From Strongylocentrotus droebachiensis (lineage: Eukaryota; Echinodermata; Echinoidea; Camarodonta; Strongylocentrotidae), in NCBI GenBank assembly GCA_035222895.1, contig JAVYIG010002723.1:167123-231122 (forward strand): a stretch of 64,000 nucleotides of DNA. Reading direction: 5' to 3'. The position numbers and the translations under genes were made by a program. The notes under the pieces are model-generated. The model made no database searches. It had not been told where the DNA came from and worked only from the letters and a program-made list of their open reading frames with translations. Of this stretch, positions 21,512 to 31,537 are shown piece by piece. The number at the start of each line of letters is the position of its first letter. Within the stretch, counting starts at the first letter, position 1.

Positions 21512-21628
21512 TAAATACTCATTCGCCTAGTGATCGTAGTCGAATATTTAACGCACCTTTATTCTAGTCTCGGTCCAAGTACAGTATATTCAGGGGCTCT
21601 TAGTGATCCCCTCCCCTACCCCTCTCAC

Positions 21629-21666
<38 letters not shown>

Positions 21667-22414
21667 TGTCTCTCTGTCTCTGTTGCTGTCTCTGTCTCTG
21701 TCCGTCTCTTTCTCTCTCTCTCATGTCCACACTACACTTCCTCTTTGCGTCGCTTTCTTCCATCCGAATCTTCCAGTTTGTCTGTATGCACATTGCTATA
21801 CAGTATATCTCTCTTTCTCATTGTATAAAGTGTAATGCATTTATTAAAATTACACTTTACCAAAAACATCCTCTGTTAGCATTCGTAATGAAAGTTTATT
21901 ATGTTCCTTTGATCGGAAAAATAGTAATTACAATTAACAGATATATATTCAACATATTGTACTGTCAAACAAACACGGAATAAAAGTATATACAACAAGA
22001 CGAATATTAGTGCAATACAAGTACAGATGACATTTAATGTTAAAATCTTAAGTCCATGATTTAATTTCTTATTGTACAAAATAGAGATTGAAGGCTACAT
22101 AATTTTGTATGCAACAAAACATTGTCGTCGAAATAAACTATCTGACATTTCATTGGGTGTGTACATTGCAAGAAATTTCATTTGACAAGTATCTTTCTCA
22201 TGTGAAGTCAATCAATTTGATCTGGTCCTAAATAATGATACCAATACATTGCTTATAAAATGCAAGACACACTTGCTCACTCAGATCAAGTTCCCTGAAA
22301 TGAACTATACTAATACTCTTGGTTCAGTGAAATCCCCTCTCATCACACAGCATAACGGGGTAAGAGAGAGAGAGAGAGGGAGGGGGGGGGGGACTGGGGT
22401 GAGCGAGAGATAGG

Positions 22415-22452
<38 letters not shown>

Positions 22453-22461
22453 GAGAGAAAG

Positions 22462-22498
<37 letters not shown>

Positions 22499-23838
22499 AA
22501 AATGAAAACTCCGTCATTTGATGGCCTTGATCTCTCGCACTTCAACCATCGACTAGGAGTAAAACCAAGCCCCCCCCCCCCTCCCCACACCCTATGACGC
22601 CAAGGGATATAATCCTTGATGAACCCACACTGGCTGCACGCTATGCCAAGGAGTATGGGTCCATAAAGAGACAATGATGTGAATTATTTACAAGTCGATG
22701 TGAATAGCTCCGAAACAATTTATAGATAGATAAACAGCCATCAACATAGTCAGTGAATATAAAGTATGGTTTCGAAAGATTAAGAAAGTTCCATTGAAAC
22801 ATTTTGCAAGACTTTCGATTTCAGTATCAAACGACTTTACTTATCATAAATCAAAAAATGTAATAATTCCAAAGACAGCATTTGTATCAGATGTCTACTT
22901 GAGTTGAAAGGTATCGAAAGCTTTCAATAGGTCATACATTTTGTTTATTAACATCAACATAACGGATTATTTAATCACATAAATCAAGAACTGCACCTTT
23001 ATCATAGTTCATAATGTTGAATACGCCTTTAGTATCATCTTTCAACACGAAATTATAAGAATAACGCATAAAGGTGGTTGGTTTGATGGTTTGTTTTACC
23101 TGACTGCTAAAGGAGACATGTGTATGCTTGGTAGTAAGAAACCAGGGGACAGACAGCTATAGTCCTCTCCGAGGGACTTGGTAGTGAGGATTAATGCCTT
23201 ACCAAAGATCACTAACGCATAGATTTGATTTCGAAGCCGGGGCCTCTCAGCTACGAGACCACTGCTCTACCGCTGAGCCAAAGAATGTTTGATGAATAAA
23301 TGTTAATAGGCTTTAATGTCGAATTCTATCTTGACAGCATGTTTCATTAATTCTGTTCAATGGTAGATCATACATATTACCAAAATAATATCCTTCTCTT
23401 TCTCTTTCTTTGTTAACATCCCGATTAATATCCCATTTACGAATCAATATACAATATCTTTCTAGAAACATGAAGTGATTATACCTGACCCACTGCGAAT
23501 TTGAGGTCACACACAAACCATGTACAATTTAATATTTCAACAAAAAGTTGAAAGGGCACGCACCAGAAACTGGAATATGTGTTTCGAAATTCCATTCCCC
23601 CACATACACGCGTTGATTGGTACATCGATATGCTTTGATACTTTCAATTTACTTTACAAAATGGGAGGCCTTGGAAGGTTTTGTGTGATATTCAATATTC
23701 AACTAAATACACTTGAAAGAAGCAGCCACCCAGCCCTCTATCCCATCAGTCTTTCTTTGTTTCTTTAAAAAAAAAAAAAAAAATCTTTCTCTCTCTCTCT
23801 CTCTGGGGAGTTTTTTTCTCTTCTCAGAAGTGGTAGCC
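21512..23838. other. 3' flank of TLR unit C (no gene)
   Basis: Matches the flank of unit B (12620-14700) and, inverted, unit D. It holds a CT tract (21632-21724), a GA tract (22361-22498) with a poly-G stretch, a poly-C tract at 22571-22583, the tRNA-like repeat at 23220-23284 and a poly-A plus CT stretch at 23767-23806 that matches the GA/AAAA stretch at 46470-46510 of unit D. Open frames here are not conserved with meaning. Confidence 0.65.
23220..23284 (-). repeat. tRNA-derived repeat (Thr-CGU-like), unit C
   Basis: Minus strand TGGCTCAGCGGTAGAGC, GTGGTCTCGTAGCTGAG and GGCTTCGAAATC. It is at the same place as the copies at 14306-14372 and 60413-60482 and has more box B damage. Confidence 0.6.
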
Positions 23839-23840
23839 TA

Positions 23841-24349
23841 CAGGGCGTATCATAATAAAGGATATTGAAGTTTAATGACGATTTATATGATCACTACTGA
23901 TTTCATAATCAAGCATTTTATGTCTGTTGTAAAGGACAGAATGTCCTCTTTTTAATGACACCCCGATCATACTACTACTGTCACAGTTGACTGAATAACA
24001 AAGCATTGCTGTCCACCATGTGAAAGGTGCACTGTGACAAGTTAGCATTCACAGATAAATTCTAAAGATTAGTGCTTGTGTCAGCCCAGACATATCGAAA
24101 TGCTGAACAATGAATGGATTATGTGTCTAAGAAGGAAATGTTATCAAACTTGGCACAGTGCACCTTTCACATGGTGGACAGCAATGCTTTGTTATTCAGT
24201 CAACTGTGACAGTAGTAGTATGATCGGGGTGTCATTAACAAGAGGACATTCTGTCCTTTACAACAGACATAAAATGCTTGATTATGAAATCAGTAGTGAT
24301 CATATAAATCGTCATTAAACTTCAATATCCTTTATTATGATACGCCCTG
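23841..24349. mobile_element. Foldback MITE, about 509 bp with about 200-bp inverted arms
   Basis: Begins CAGGGCGTATCATAATAAAG and ends with its inverse, flanked by TA on both sides. The arms match through the AAGCATTGCTGTCCACCATG region, leaving roughly 100 bp of unpaired centre. Unit D has the uninterrupted sequence AACTAGTAGGCTACC at 46429-46443, so the element inserted into the 3' flank of unit C. TA flanks and a CAG-type end suggest a Tc1/mariner-mobilised element. The open frame at 24076-24318 lies in one arm and is not credible. Confidence 0.85.
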
Positions 24350-24376
24350 TATAGTACTAGTTCCTTTTGTATTCTT

Positions 24377-26199
24377 CATTTCATTTCATTTCATTTTTAT
24401 TTTTTCATTTCCAACAAAATACAATACATAATAACAAATACAATGTAAAATGTATACAAAACATAGTTACATTGGTAATAAACAAATCTTAATAATAATT
24501 TATACATTTTAGGTAGACAAAAAATGAATTTTAAAATTTAACTGCATTTATACTTTAAAGGAAATGGAGAGGTCCACTGAAAAGCAAAGCTTGTAAATTG
24601 TGGACCCCTCAGATAATAATGAGTGTGAAAAAAATATGGAATACATAATCAATGAAAGAAGAATAGTGGCCAACAGAGAACATTTATTAAAACACGTAAT
24701 GACTGTAAACAAGAAGACGTAACAAATTACATGACGAAGAAAGAACAGAAAAAAGAAGAAGAAAAAAGGAAAAAAATGTGGGCTGCGTTTGGAGGGAAGG
24801 AGAGGAGAGAAAAGGAAAGTTGTAGAGATCGAGCACGAAATAGGGAGCGCACAAAATCCTTGAGATAGCTGAAACAAAAAGAGCAAGAACAAAAAGAGCA
24901 AGAACATGATGGCAAGTAGTTTTTTGTTTTGAGATGGGCTGAAGGAAAGAGGGAAAGAAAACAAAATTAGGAAGGAGATGTTCTATCACAATAAATTTCT
25001 AAATATTATAAGATTGTAATAAGGAAAATTTTAACTTTTTTTAAAAAGCAATTAGTGAAGGGGAAGTTTTCAAATCGTTATGCAATGTATTCCAAAATTT
25101 AGGGCCTTCAAAAATGAACGTGTTCTGTGCAGAACATGTTCTCAAAAGAGGTAAGTGAAACTCATCGGATTGTCGAGTGGGATATCTATGAACAGCATGG
25201 TTTTTAAGAAACATATCATTAAACACAGAGGGCAGTATACCATTATTGTAATTAAACATAAATTGACCGAGCTGAAATAAGTACAAATCCTTAATTTTTA
25301 AGATGTTATTTTCAAAAAACAGAGGATCCGAATGGGAGCGTATGGGGGCATTACAGATAATACGAATAACTCTCTTTTGCAGCAATAGAACTCTTTCCAA
25401 CAATGTATGATGTGTATTGCCCCAAACTAGAAGACCGTAATTCAAATATGGCAAGATCAATGAAGAATACAGCATAAATAATGATGATTGTGGTAAGTAC
25501 AATTTTAGTCTATTAATAACACCAATATTGCGCGAAATGATTTTACAAATATTATCAATGTGTGGTTTCCAAGAAAGTTTATCATCGACTGTTATACCCA
25601 AGAATTTGGTAAGAGGGACATGTTTCAAAGGGGTATTGTCAAAAATAATGTCAGAGGGTAATGAATCCAAAGAGTTACTAAAGAGCATGTAGTTTGTTTT
25701 CTGGAGATTAAGTGACAATTTATTGGCTTGTATCCATTGCAATATATTCAATAACTCGGCATTGATTTTATCAACCAGGACGTTTGGATTTTTGTGTGAA
25801 AAAAATAAATTAGTATCATCTGCAAATAAAATAAACGACAGGGAGTTAGACGATTTACAAAAGTCATTTATATAAAGAATAAAGAGTAGCGGGCCTAGCA
25901 GACTACCTTGTGGGACACCACAACTAATATTGCATAATTCAGATGCATGATCGTTTAAGTGTACATATTGCTTTCTGTTAGAGAGGTAACTCCTGAACCA
26001 CTCCAAGGCCTTTCCACGTACACCATAGTGAGATAATTTGTAAAGTAAAATTTCGTGATTGATCGTGTCGAAGGCCCTGGAGAAGTCCAGGAATATACCT
26101 ACAGTGTGTGACGATGTATCAATTGCGTGGGCAACCTTCTCAACAAAAGACATTAAAGCATGAACGGTGCTGTGCTTTTCTCTGAAACCAAATTGGAAT
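24377..26199 (-). mobile_element. 5'-truncated LINE with RT domain, inserted in TLR unit C
   Basis: An insertion of about 1.8 kb on the minus strand. It starts inside the RT fingers (QFGFREKHST), carries the RT core and C-terminus (ORF 25041-26204), has about 660 bp of 3' untranslated sequence and ends in a (TGAAA)n-type tail at 24377-24395. Comparison with unit D (46405-46430) shows it split the 3' flank between GTTTGTT and AAGAATAC, with about 7 bases of target missing. RT motifs and the non-poly(A) tail point to the CR1/L2/Jockey group; the clade is not settled. Confidence 0.85.
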
Positions 26200-26204
26200 A
26201 ACAA
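25041..26204 (-). pseudogene. LINE reverse transcriptase, N-terminally truncated (about 385 aa)
   Basis: RNA-dependent DNA polymerase domain of a non-LTR retrotransposon. In order: FREKHST fingers motif, FLDFSRAFDTINH (first catalytic Asp), YLSNRKQYV, GVPQGSLLGPLLF, FILFADDTNLF (the catalytic FADD box), LNLQKTNYMLF, KFLGITVDDKLSW, and a C-terminal LLVWGN plus KRVIRIICNA region that runs to FWNTLHNDLK. The endonuclease domain and any ORF1 are missing. The frame is otherwise open, which suggests a fairly recent insertion. The first ATG used for the frame lies at the junction, so there is no true start. Confidence 0.9.
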
Positions 26205-26205
26205 A

Positions 26206-26793
26206 CTATTTCATTTCCACAAATAAAATATCATCTTAAGGGGGGGGGGGGGTTGAAGTGTGAGCTCAACTTGGTGTCATTCATATGCTCCACGGCCATA
26301 CGGAGTTTGGTCATGAACCAGGTATCCTCCACTGACTCGTTGCTAAGCAACAAGACCGTCTTGTAGCTGTTCTCAATGACGTCGTAGATGGCGTTTAAGT
26401 AGAAAGACCCTGGATGAAGGCCATTATCCCCGAAAACGATATGCTCCAGATGTGGCATCCTCCCCTGCAGGAATGGCTTCATGCAATCGTTAATCCACCA
26501 CTCATCATCTTCACGGAACATGAGGTTAAGCTGATACTCGTAATCCGCAGGACCTTGATTTTCAGTGATTTCTTGATACCCAAGGATGACCAACTTTAAG
26601 AGAAATAGTTTGTTGTTCAACCACCATCGCTTATGGTACACGAGGACACTTAGCAACAGAACGGTCACGATTGCAAACAGATACACCTAAAATAAGATAG
26701 ATATTGACTCTGCAGTAATCTTTAGGATGGAACGACCAGTCTGATTTCTTAGCGATTTGAAGGAAGTACTAGAACAACGAATCTCGCTTCTTC
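26206..26793 (-). pseudogene. TLR unit C: remnant with LRRCT end, TM and partial TIR
   Basis: On the minus strand, from 26793: a piece of LRRCT, the membrane helix (broken by an extra base near 26676), then the TIR domain from YEYQLNLMFREDDEWW to EHMNDTKL at about 26268. Beyond that the TIR C-terminus and 3' UTR are deleted and the distal 3' flank (poly-C, TTATTTGTGG) follows at once. At the 5' side the whole LRR ectodomain and leader intron are missing: LRRCT sequence is joined to the leader block across a short TTCTT shared by both sides. The truncated LINE abuts the 3' flank. Confidence 0.9.
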
Positions 26794-27125
26794 AGCACAT
26801 CAAATATCGTTTAATTCCGCTTTTCTTGATGACCCTGATCAACGTTGTTCCTATTCCACCATCTGGGTGCGTATTTTTTCAGGAATTAATCCTCACAGAG
26901 CAACGTGTGCTGAGACAAGAGTCAAGATCGTGAAATGCAACATGAAATGAATACAATACAATACAATACAATAAAGTCATTTCTATAGCGCTCTTACGAA
27001 ATGAAGCGTCGGTAAAGACATGTGATCAGTTTGTTAATTATATCACGCGACCAGTGAACAAAAAACACGGTAAAAACAACTTTAATGGGGCGGTCGGTGA
27101 TAGATAAGAAAGTGACGATGCTTAA
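26794..27125 (-). promoter_or_regulatory. Leader/promoter remnant of TLR unit C
   Basis: Matches the upstream regions of the other units: TTAATTCCGCTTTTCTTGAT near 26815, the GGAATTAATCC block near 26882, the GCAACATGAAATGAA block near 26937 and GACATGTGATCAG near 27015. It is interrupted by a 46-bp retroposed tail at 26952-26997. Confidence 0.6.
26944..27005 (-). mobile_element. Short retroposed tail with an 8-bp target duplication
   Basis: A 46-bp insertion (26952-26997) flanked by perfect GAAATGAA copies at 26944-26951 and 26998-27005. Unit B has a single copy at the same place (near 18479). On the minus strand it reads as a short CGCTATAGAAATGAC body and a CTTTATTG(TATTG)n tail, like the 3' end of a 5'-truncated SINE or LINE. 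Confidence 0.85.
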
Positions 27126-27700
27126 TATAGAACGGTCACCGAGCGTAGTTTGGGCGGCGAGTGAAAGTGAGCAGGCGCCGCCCGAATTTTAACTCCGCGC
27201 TAAAACTTCAGCAACGATCGAGCGATGCCTAAAAAAACAAGCGGTGCCTGGGCGGCCGCCGCTCGGTGGCCAGGCAAAATTGGCTAAAAACTCACCGCTC
27301 GGCCGCCAAGCAGGCTACTTTTGGGTAATGTGACCATAGCATTAGTGCAATATCGATTGACTTTGGAGATCATGCTGTTCCACAACCCTCGGCCTTCCTA
27401 GCCTTCTTTATTAGCACAACTCCCAGTTCTTTTACTCCTCTCTCTTCTAACTATTTATGCAAACTGTCCATCCAAAGTGTCCTGCTCCAGTGGCGGATCC
27501 AGGGGGGGGGGGGGGGGCACAGGGGGCACGTGCCCCCTGGTCCCAAAAGATATGTTAAAAGCAGCCCTAAATTCGCCCAAAATGTACTGAAAAACAGGGG
27601 CGTGCCCCCCCCGCTTATTCAGCGGCTTTTTTGGACCCCCCCCCCAAATAAAAAATGTCCTCTTACCCCCCCCTTCCCCGCTTATTCAGCGGCTGGCTGA
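27126..27700. repeat. G/C-homopolymer-rich interspersed repeat, no gene
   Basis: The left part (27130-27310) is GC-richer with GGCGGC and GCTCGG motifs. The right part (27485-27700) contains two diverged copies of a stretch with poly-G/poly-C and CGCTTATTCAGCGGCT. I see no coding sequence. Confidence 0.45.
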
Positions 27701-28040
27701 GTCTTGCGAATAAAAAAAAATATATATGTTCTCTTTCCCACCGTGTGCCCCTTCCCCTACATCTAATTCGTCCCACAATTTTCCCTTTACGTGTAATGTG
27801 ACCCATGAACTTCAACTGCCTAATCAACATCTCAAGTATCATTTTCCTTTGCACTCCAACCCGTCTAAGAACTTCCTCATTAAAATTTTTGTCAATCCAA
27901 GGGATTTTCATCATTCTTCTTTAAAACCGCATTTCGCAACTTTCCAAACGCTTTTTAGTATCAGAGGCTTAATTCCATGTTTCACTATCATATATAAGTA
28001 CTGGGTAAATTTAACAATTTTTGTATCGTGTACTATGGTT
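27700..28040 (-). mobile_element. RTE-like LINE fragment, second copy
   Basis: The minus strand encodes MMKIPWIDKNFNEEVLRRVG, then QRKMILEMLIRQLKFMGHIT and RKGKI.GRI..RGRGTRWE. This is the C-terminal tail of RTE-type reverse transcriptases (R.L.F.GHI.R...LE....GKI.G.R.RGR) and overlaps the family piece at 19090-19455. Inactive. Confidence 0.75.
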
Positions 28041-28897
28041 TTTATTAATGGGGATATTCGTAATCTTTTAACCTATCAACATATGTGCTCCTTTTTTCAA
28101 TTTCTTTTTTACTCAAAACAAACTTGAGGAGACAATTCATGAGGAAATTGATACTCTCTTTTTATATGCTTTTCTTGATAGATTTATCTGAAATGTACCA
28201 CCCCCCCTTTTTAAAAACAAATTCCTGGATACGCCCCTGTATTTAAGTGAGTACACTAGTTACGTGTCCCGGGCTAATTAACGTATGAATATGATTATGA
28301 CATTAAAAAAACCCTAAGTAATGGACAATTTAGTTAATGAATACTAGAATAGCTCAGTTGCATGTAAGGGGTACCGACATCAGAAGGCATTGGTCATATA
28401 ACTAAGTGGACGAAAGACAAATGGACAAGGCCACAATTTAGGGGAGAGAGTGGAAGGGGTCCTATCGTTTTCTTGTTCACGTTTCTTTCCTTCTTCTCAA
28501 TCTTTCTCCTCTTTACCGTTTTTGTTAAATTCGCCATGCGATGGGAAGGGAGGGGGGAGGGGGGGGGGGGGTGGGGGGGGGGGGGAGGAGGCTACGTACC
28601 CCCCATAGTATACGCTACTACTTGTGATTGTACAGCTGTTTCTATGTGTAACTCAATGAAGTGCATTAGACCTATACCCTTGGTCAGTAACCTCAGTGTG
28701 ATGAGGATATCAACAAAACTAAATTATATAAGGGGGACGATATCAAGAACAATGTGCGTGGCACTAGAGTCAACCACAGAACCCACGAGGTGTCTCTGTT
28801 ATGGCGGGATAAAGGGTGAAGGGGTAGGACAGGGATGTGCACCCCCTTTTTCTAGAATCCTTAGAGCCTTGTCAGCAATTTGCATAACCACTATTTT
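28041..28897 (+). repeat. Repeat R1 copy with poly-G tract
   Basis: Matches 7440-8040 in order: the AACTTGAGGAGAC and GATAGATTTATCTGAAATGT runs, a poly-C tract, TAATTAACG, a GGCATTGGTC-type block, TTGTGATTGTACAGCTGTTT and CACTAGAGTCAACCA. A G-rich tract lies at 28553-28587. The 169-residue frame across it is a G-tract artefact. Confidence 0.6.
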
Positions 28898-30135
28898 TCC
28901 GTATCCGGACACCGACCCCCTGGACATCCACCCCCGGATAACCACCCCAGTCAACTACCCCCCTAGGACAACTACCCCCTAGGATAACTACCCCCAGACA
29001 ACTACCCCCGGACAACTACCCCGAGACCACTACCCCCTAGGATATTTGTCCGGGGGGTAGTTGTCCGGGGGTAGTTTTACCGGGGGGGGGGGTGGTCGTC
29101 CTAGAGGGTGGTTGCCCTAGGGGGGATGGGATCTCTTCCAAAATCCGACTCTTTGCTGATGATTGTCTTCTATACCGTCCGACCACTGATGTCACTGATA
29201 GCCAAGACCTACAACAAGATCTCAACAGGCTGCATTCATGGGCTAACACATGGCAGATGAAATTCAACACCGAGAAATGCTACCACATCACATTCTCCCT
29301 ACGTCGGAAAGCCATCACCACGACATACACGCTAGGAGACACTCCTCTTGCGTTGGTAACAGATCTCCGGTATCTAGGACTGACTTTCTCATCCAACTTG
29401 TCCTGGCAAGGCCACATGAACAACATCACATCCCGAGCTAATCGGATGATAGGACTAGTCAGCAGAAATCTCCGCAAAACCTCACAAAAGATCCGCCAAC
29501 AAGCCTACTTCTCTCTTGTTAGACCTCATCTGGAATACTGTTGGTCGGTCTGGAACCCTCACACAAACAAGTATATATCCAAAATCGAGGTAGTACAAAG
29601 GCGAGCAGCAAGATTCACCCTCCAGAGATATCATCGTATGGCCAGTGTCTCGGCCATGATTCAACATCTGAAATGGGAGAGCCTGGAGAGGAGAAGAAAT
29701 GCTGCAAGCCTCCACCTCATGTACAAGATCCAAAACGACATAGTAGCCATCAATGCACACCATTACACAGCACCCATGATTGCCAGCAACACACGACAGT
29801 ATCACTCAAAGAAGTTGCTGGCTATCCCATCCCGCACTCAGCTCTACCAGAACTCATTCCCCCCCCCCCGGACAGTAACTGCGTGGAATGCACTTTCGAA
29901 GATCACCCTTGACGCTACTTCACTGGAGGGCTTCAAGGGAGCGCTTCCACCAAGCATCTAGACCAAGAACTAGATAGTTTATTCCTTAGCACTACATCCT
30001 GACTTATGGATCCTGCTGAGTATCGTCATAGAAGTAGAAGTAGAAGGTAGTTGACCTAGATAGTAGTTGTTCTAGGGGTTAGTTGACCGGGTGTGGTTAT
30101 CCGGGGGTGGATGTCCAGGGGGATATGTGTCCTAG
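28898..30135. mobile_element. Foldback element of GGACAACTACCCCC-type repeats with a nested LINE piece
   Basis: The left edge (28905-29040) is a degenerate tandem of GGACAACTACCCCC/GGATAACCACCCC units. The right edge (30045-30135) is the inverse, with GGTTATCCGGGGGTGGATGT matching the left inverse. Inverted repeats also lie around 29041-29100. The LINE fragment at 29120-30045 sits between. Confidence 0.7.
29120..29961 (+). pseudogene. LINE reverse transcriptase C-terminal fragment
   Basis: The open frame begins just before the catalytic box, RLFADDCLLYRP, and continues through LHSWANTWQMKFNTEKCYHI, a YLGLTFSSNLSW motif, RPHLEYCWSVWNPHTNKYIS, KIEVVQRRAARFTL and a C-terminal TAWNALSKITLDATSLEGFK. 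Palm motifs before FADD are missing, so it is 5'-truncated. The 3' end at about 30045 has an (AGTAGA)n-type tail, CATAGAAGTAGAAGTAGAAG, typical of LINEs with microsatellite tails. It belongs to a different family from the LINE at 24377. The open frame implies recent insertion. Confidence 0.88.
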
Positions 30136-30579
30136 AACCCTATTTTCTTTCTTTCTTTTTTTAAATTTTACAAAAGTTACAAATGTAACACAATTGGTCT
30201 GGAACCCCTTCCTTTCCGAAATAGACTGGCTACGCCCCTGCAGGACACCAATCATTCCGATATCTCCAAGATTGAAATCTTTCACCCCACTTGTATTGAA
30301 CTTTGTTGCTTATGTTCCTCCCTTCGATATGTTAGGTGTGAAGAGCAGTCCTCTGTGGTGGACTTTAAACTCTTCCATCAGTTATAATTACAGCTCAATT
30401 AACAGATACGAGTTGGCGTAATCTTACGTAATATGGTAAATAATTATATATGAAGCCCGAGAGTACAAGAGCACCAGATTGTATTTAAATGTTCTGTTAT
30501 GATGAGAAGTGCATCGCGACACACCTCCAAAAAGGACCTGGTCTTGCCTCTCTCTGCTTCCATGTTTTTCGATCCTGTA
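30136..30579. other. No feature recognised
   Basis: Mixed sequence between the foldback element and the large transposon. The short frames have no recognisable similarity. A TACGCCCCTGCAGGAC run resembles R1-type repeat edges. Confidence 0.3.
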
Positions 30580-31236
30580 TAGTAGAGTCAAAGTGTGTAG
30601 ACCCCGCTGATATTTTTCGGGGACAAAGGTTTTTAAGTGTTTTTGAGTTGTTTGGAGGTCAATGATTAAAATTAGCTTGGGTAGTCCCCTCCTAACCCCC
30701 GGCAACTCTTGTAGGGGTCAAAATAAGGTCAAAATGGGGTCAATAGGGGTTCAATTTTTTTAAATGCCCTGATTATGTTAAAAGACATGTCAAATTGTTT
30801 GTCTCGTCATACTGAACAAAAAAGTGTACATGATCATATACCCCTGACCTCCCGTTAAGAAGTTATGGCCGGAAAAGTCAAAAGGTCAACGAACTTTCAT
30901 TTGAGGGCAAAATACACTAAAAATGTTAGGATCGATCAATTTTCATGTTTTTTGTGTTTATTTATATGTATTTTGATTTAGAAATTTGAATGAGACAATT
31001 TCTACTTAAGAAGACCGTATTCAAAAGATATAAGGGGTCAAAATAAGGTCATTTGGGGTCAAATGAGCTCCTTTGGGATCAAAATACACTAACAGACTTA
31101 GGAGTTATTTGTGTCAAATTATGTGTAAATTGATGAATAATAGTGAATGAATTTTTTTTTTTTTTTTAATTTAGAAAACCATATTCAATTGATGTAAGGA
31201 GTCATTATAAGGCCAAAATGGGGTCATTTGGGGTCA
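30580..31236 (+). repeat. Left terminal inverted repeat of the large transposon
   Basis: About 657 bp. Its inner parts carry many GGGGTCA / AAGGTCA heptamers (30714-30745, 31025-31070, 31215-31236), candidate transposase-binding sites. The short frame on the minus strand is repeated identically in the right repeat and is only a shadow. Confidence 0.9.
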
Positions 31237-31537
31237 AAAATGTTTAATTGACCTAAATTGTGCTGTAATGCACTTTCACACTGAATGAGAAAGAGCAGTT
31301 TCATTCTAGGGTTAAAATACGATATGAGTGACACCAAAGCCATGTTCATTTTTTTTAAGTGTCACAATGCAGTTTACATGTAATTTAACTGGTGGCCACA
31401 ATGTCAAATTAGCTTGATTGTTTTTATCTGCCCATCAGTTACATACACAACCCTGCGCTCTCTTACTAGGTATGGTAAATGTCTTAATTTGTTGCAACAT
31501 ACCTTTAAGGACGGATAGATGTGACAAATCAGAGGTT

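Noticed and set aside
24548..24989. Phe/Leu/Ser-rich frames on the minus strand
   Set aside because: They fall in the A/G-rich 3' untranslated part of the LINE.
28473..28982. 169-residue Gly-rich frame
   Set aside because: Runs through a poly-G tract in an R1 repeat copy and into the C-rich foldback edge.
30424..30705. 93-residue frame, and its twin at 35411-35632
   Set aside because: Identical shadows in the two terminal inverted repeats of the transposon; the interior protein is the real coding part.
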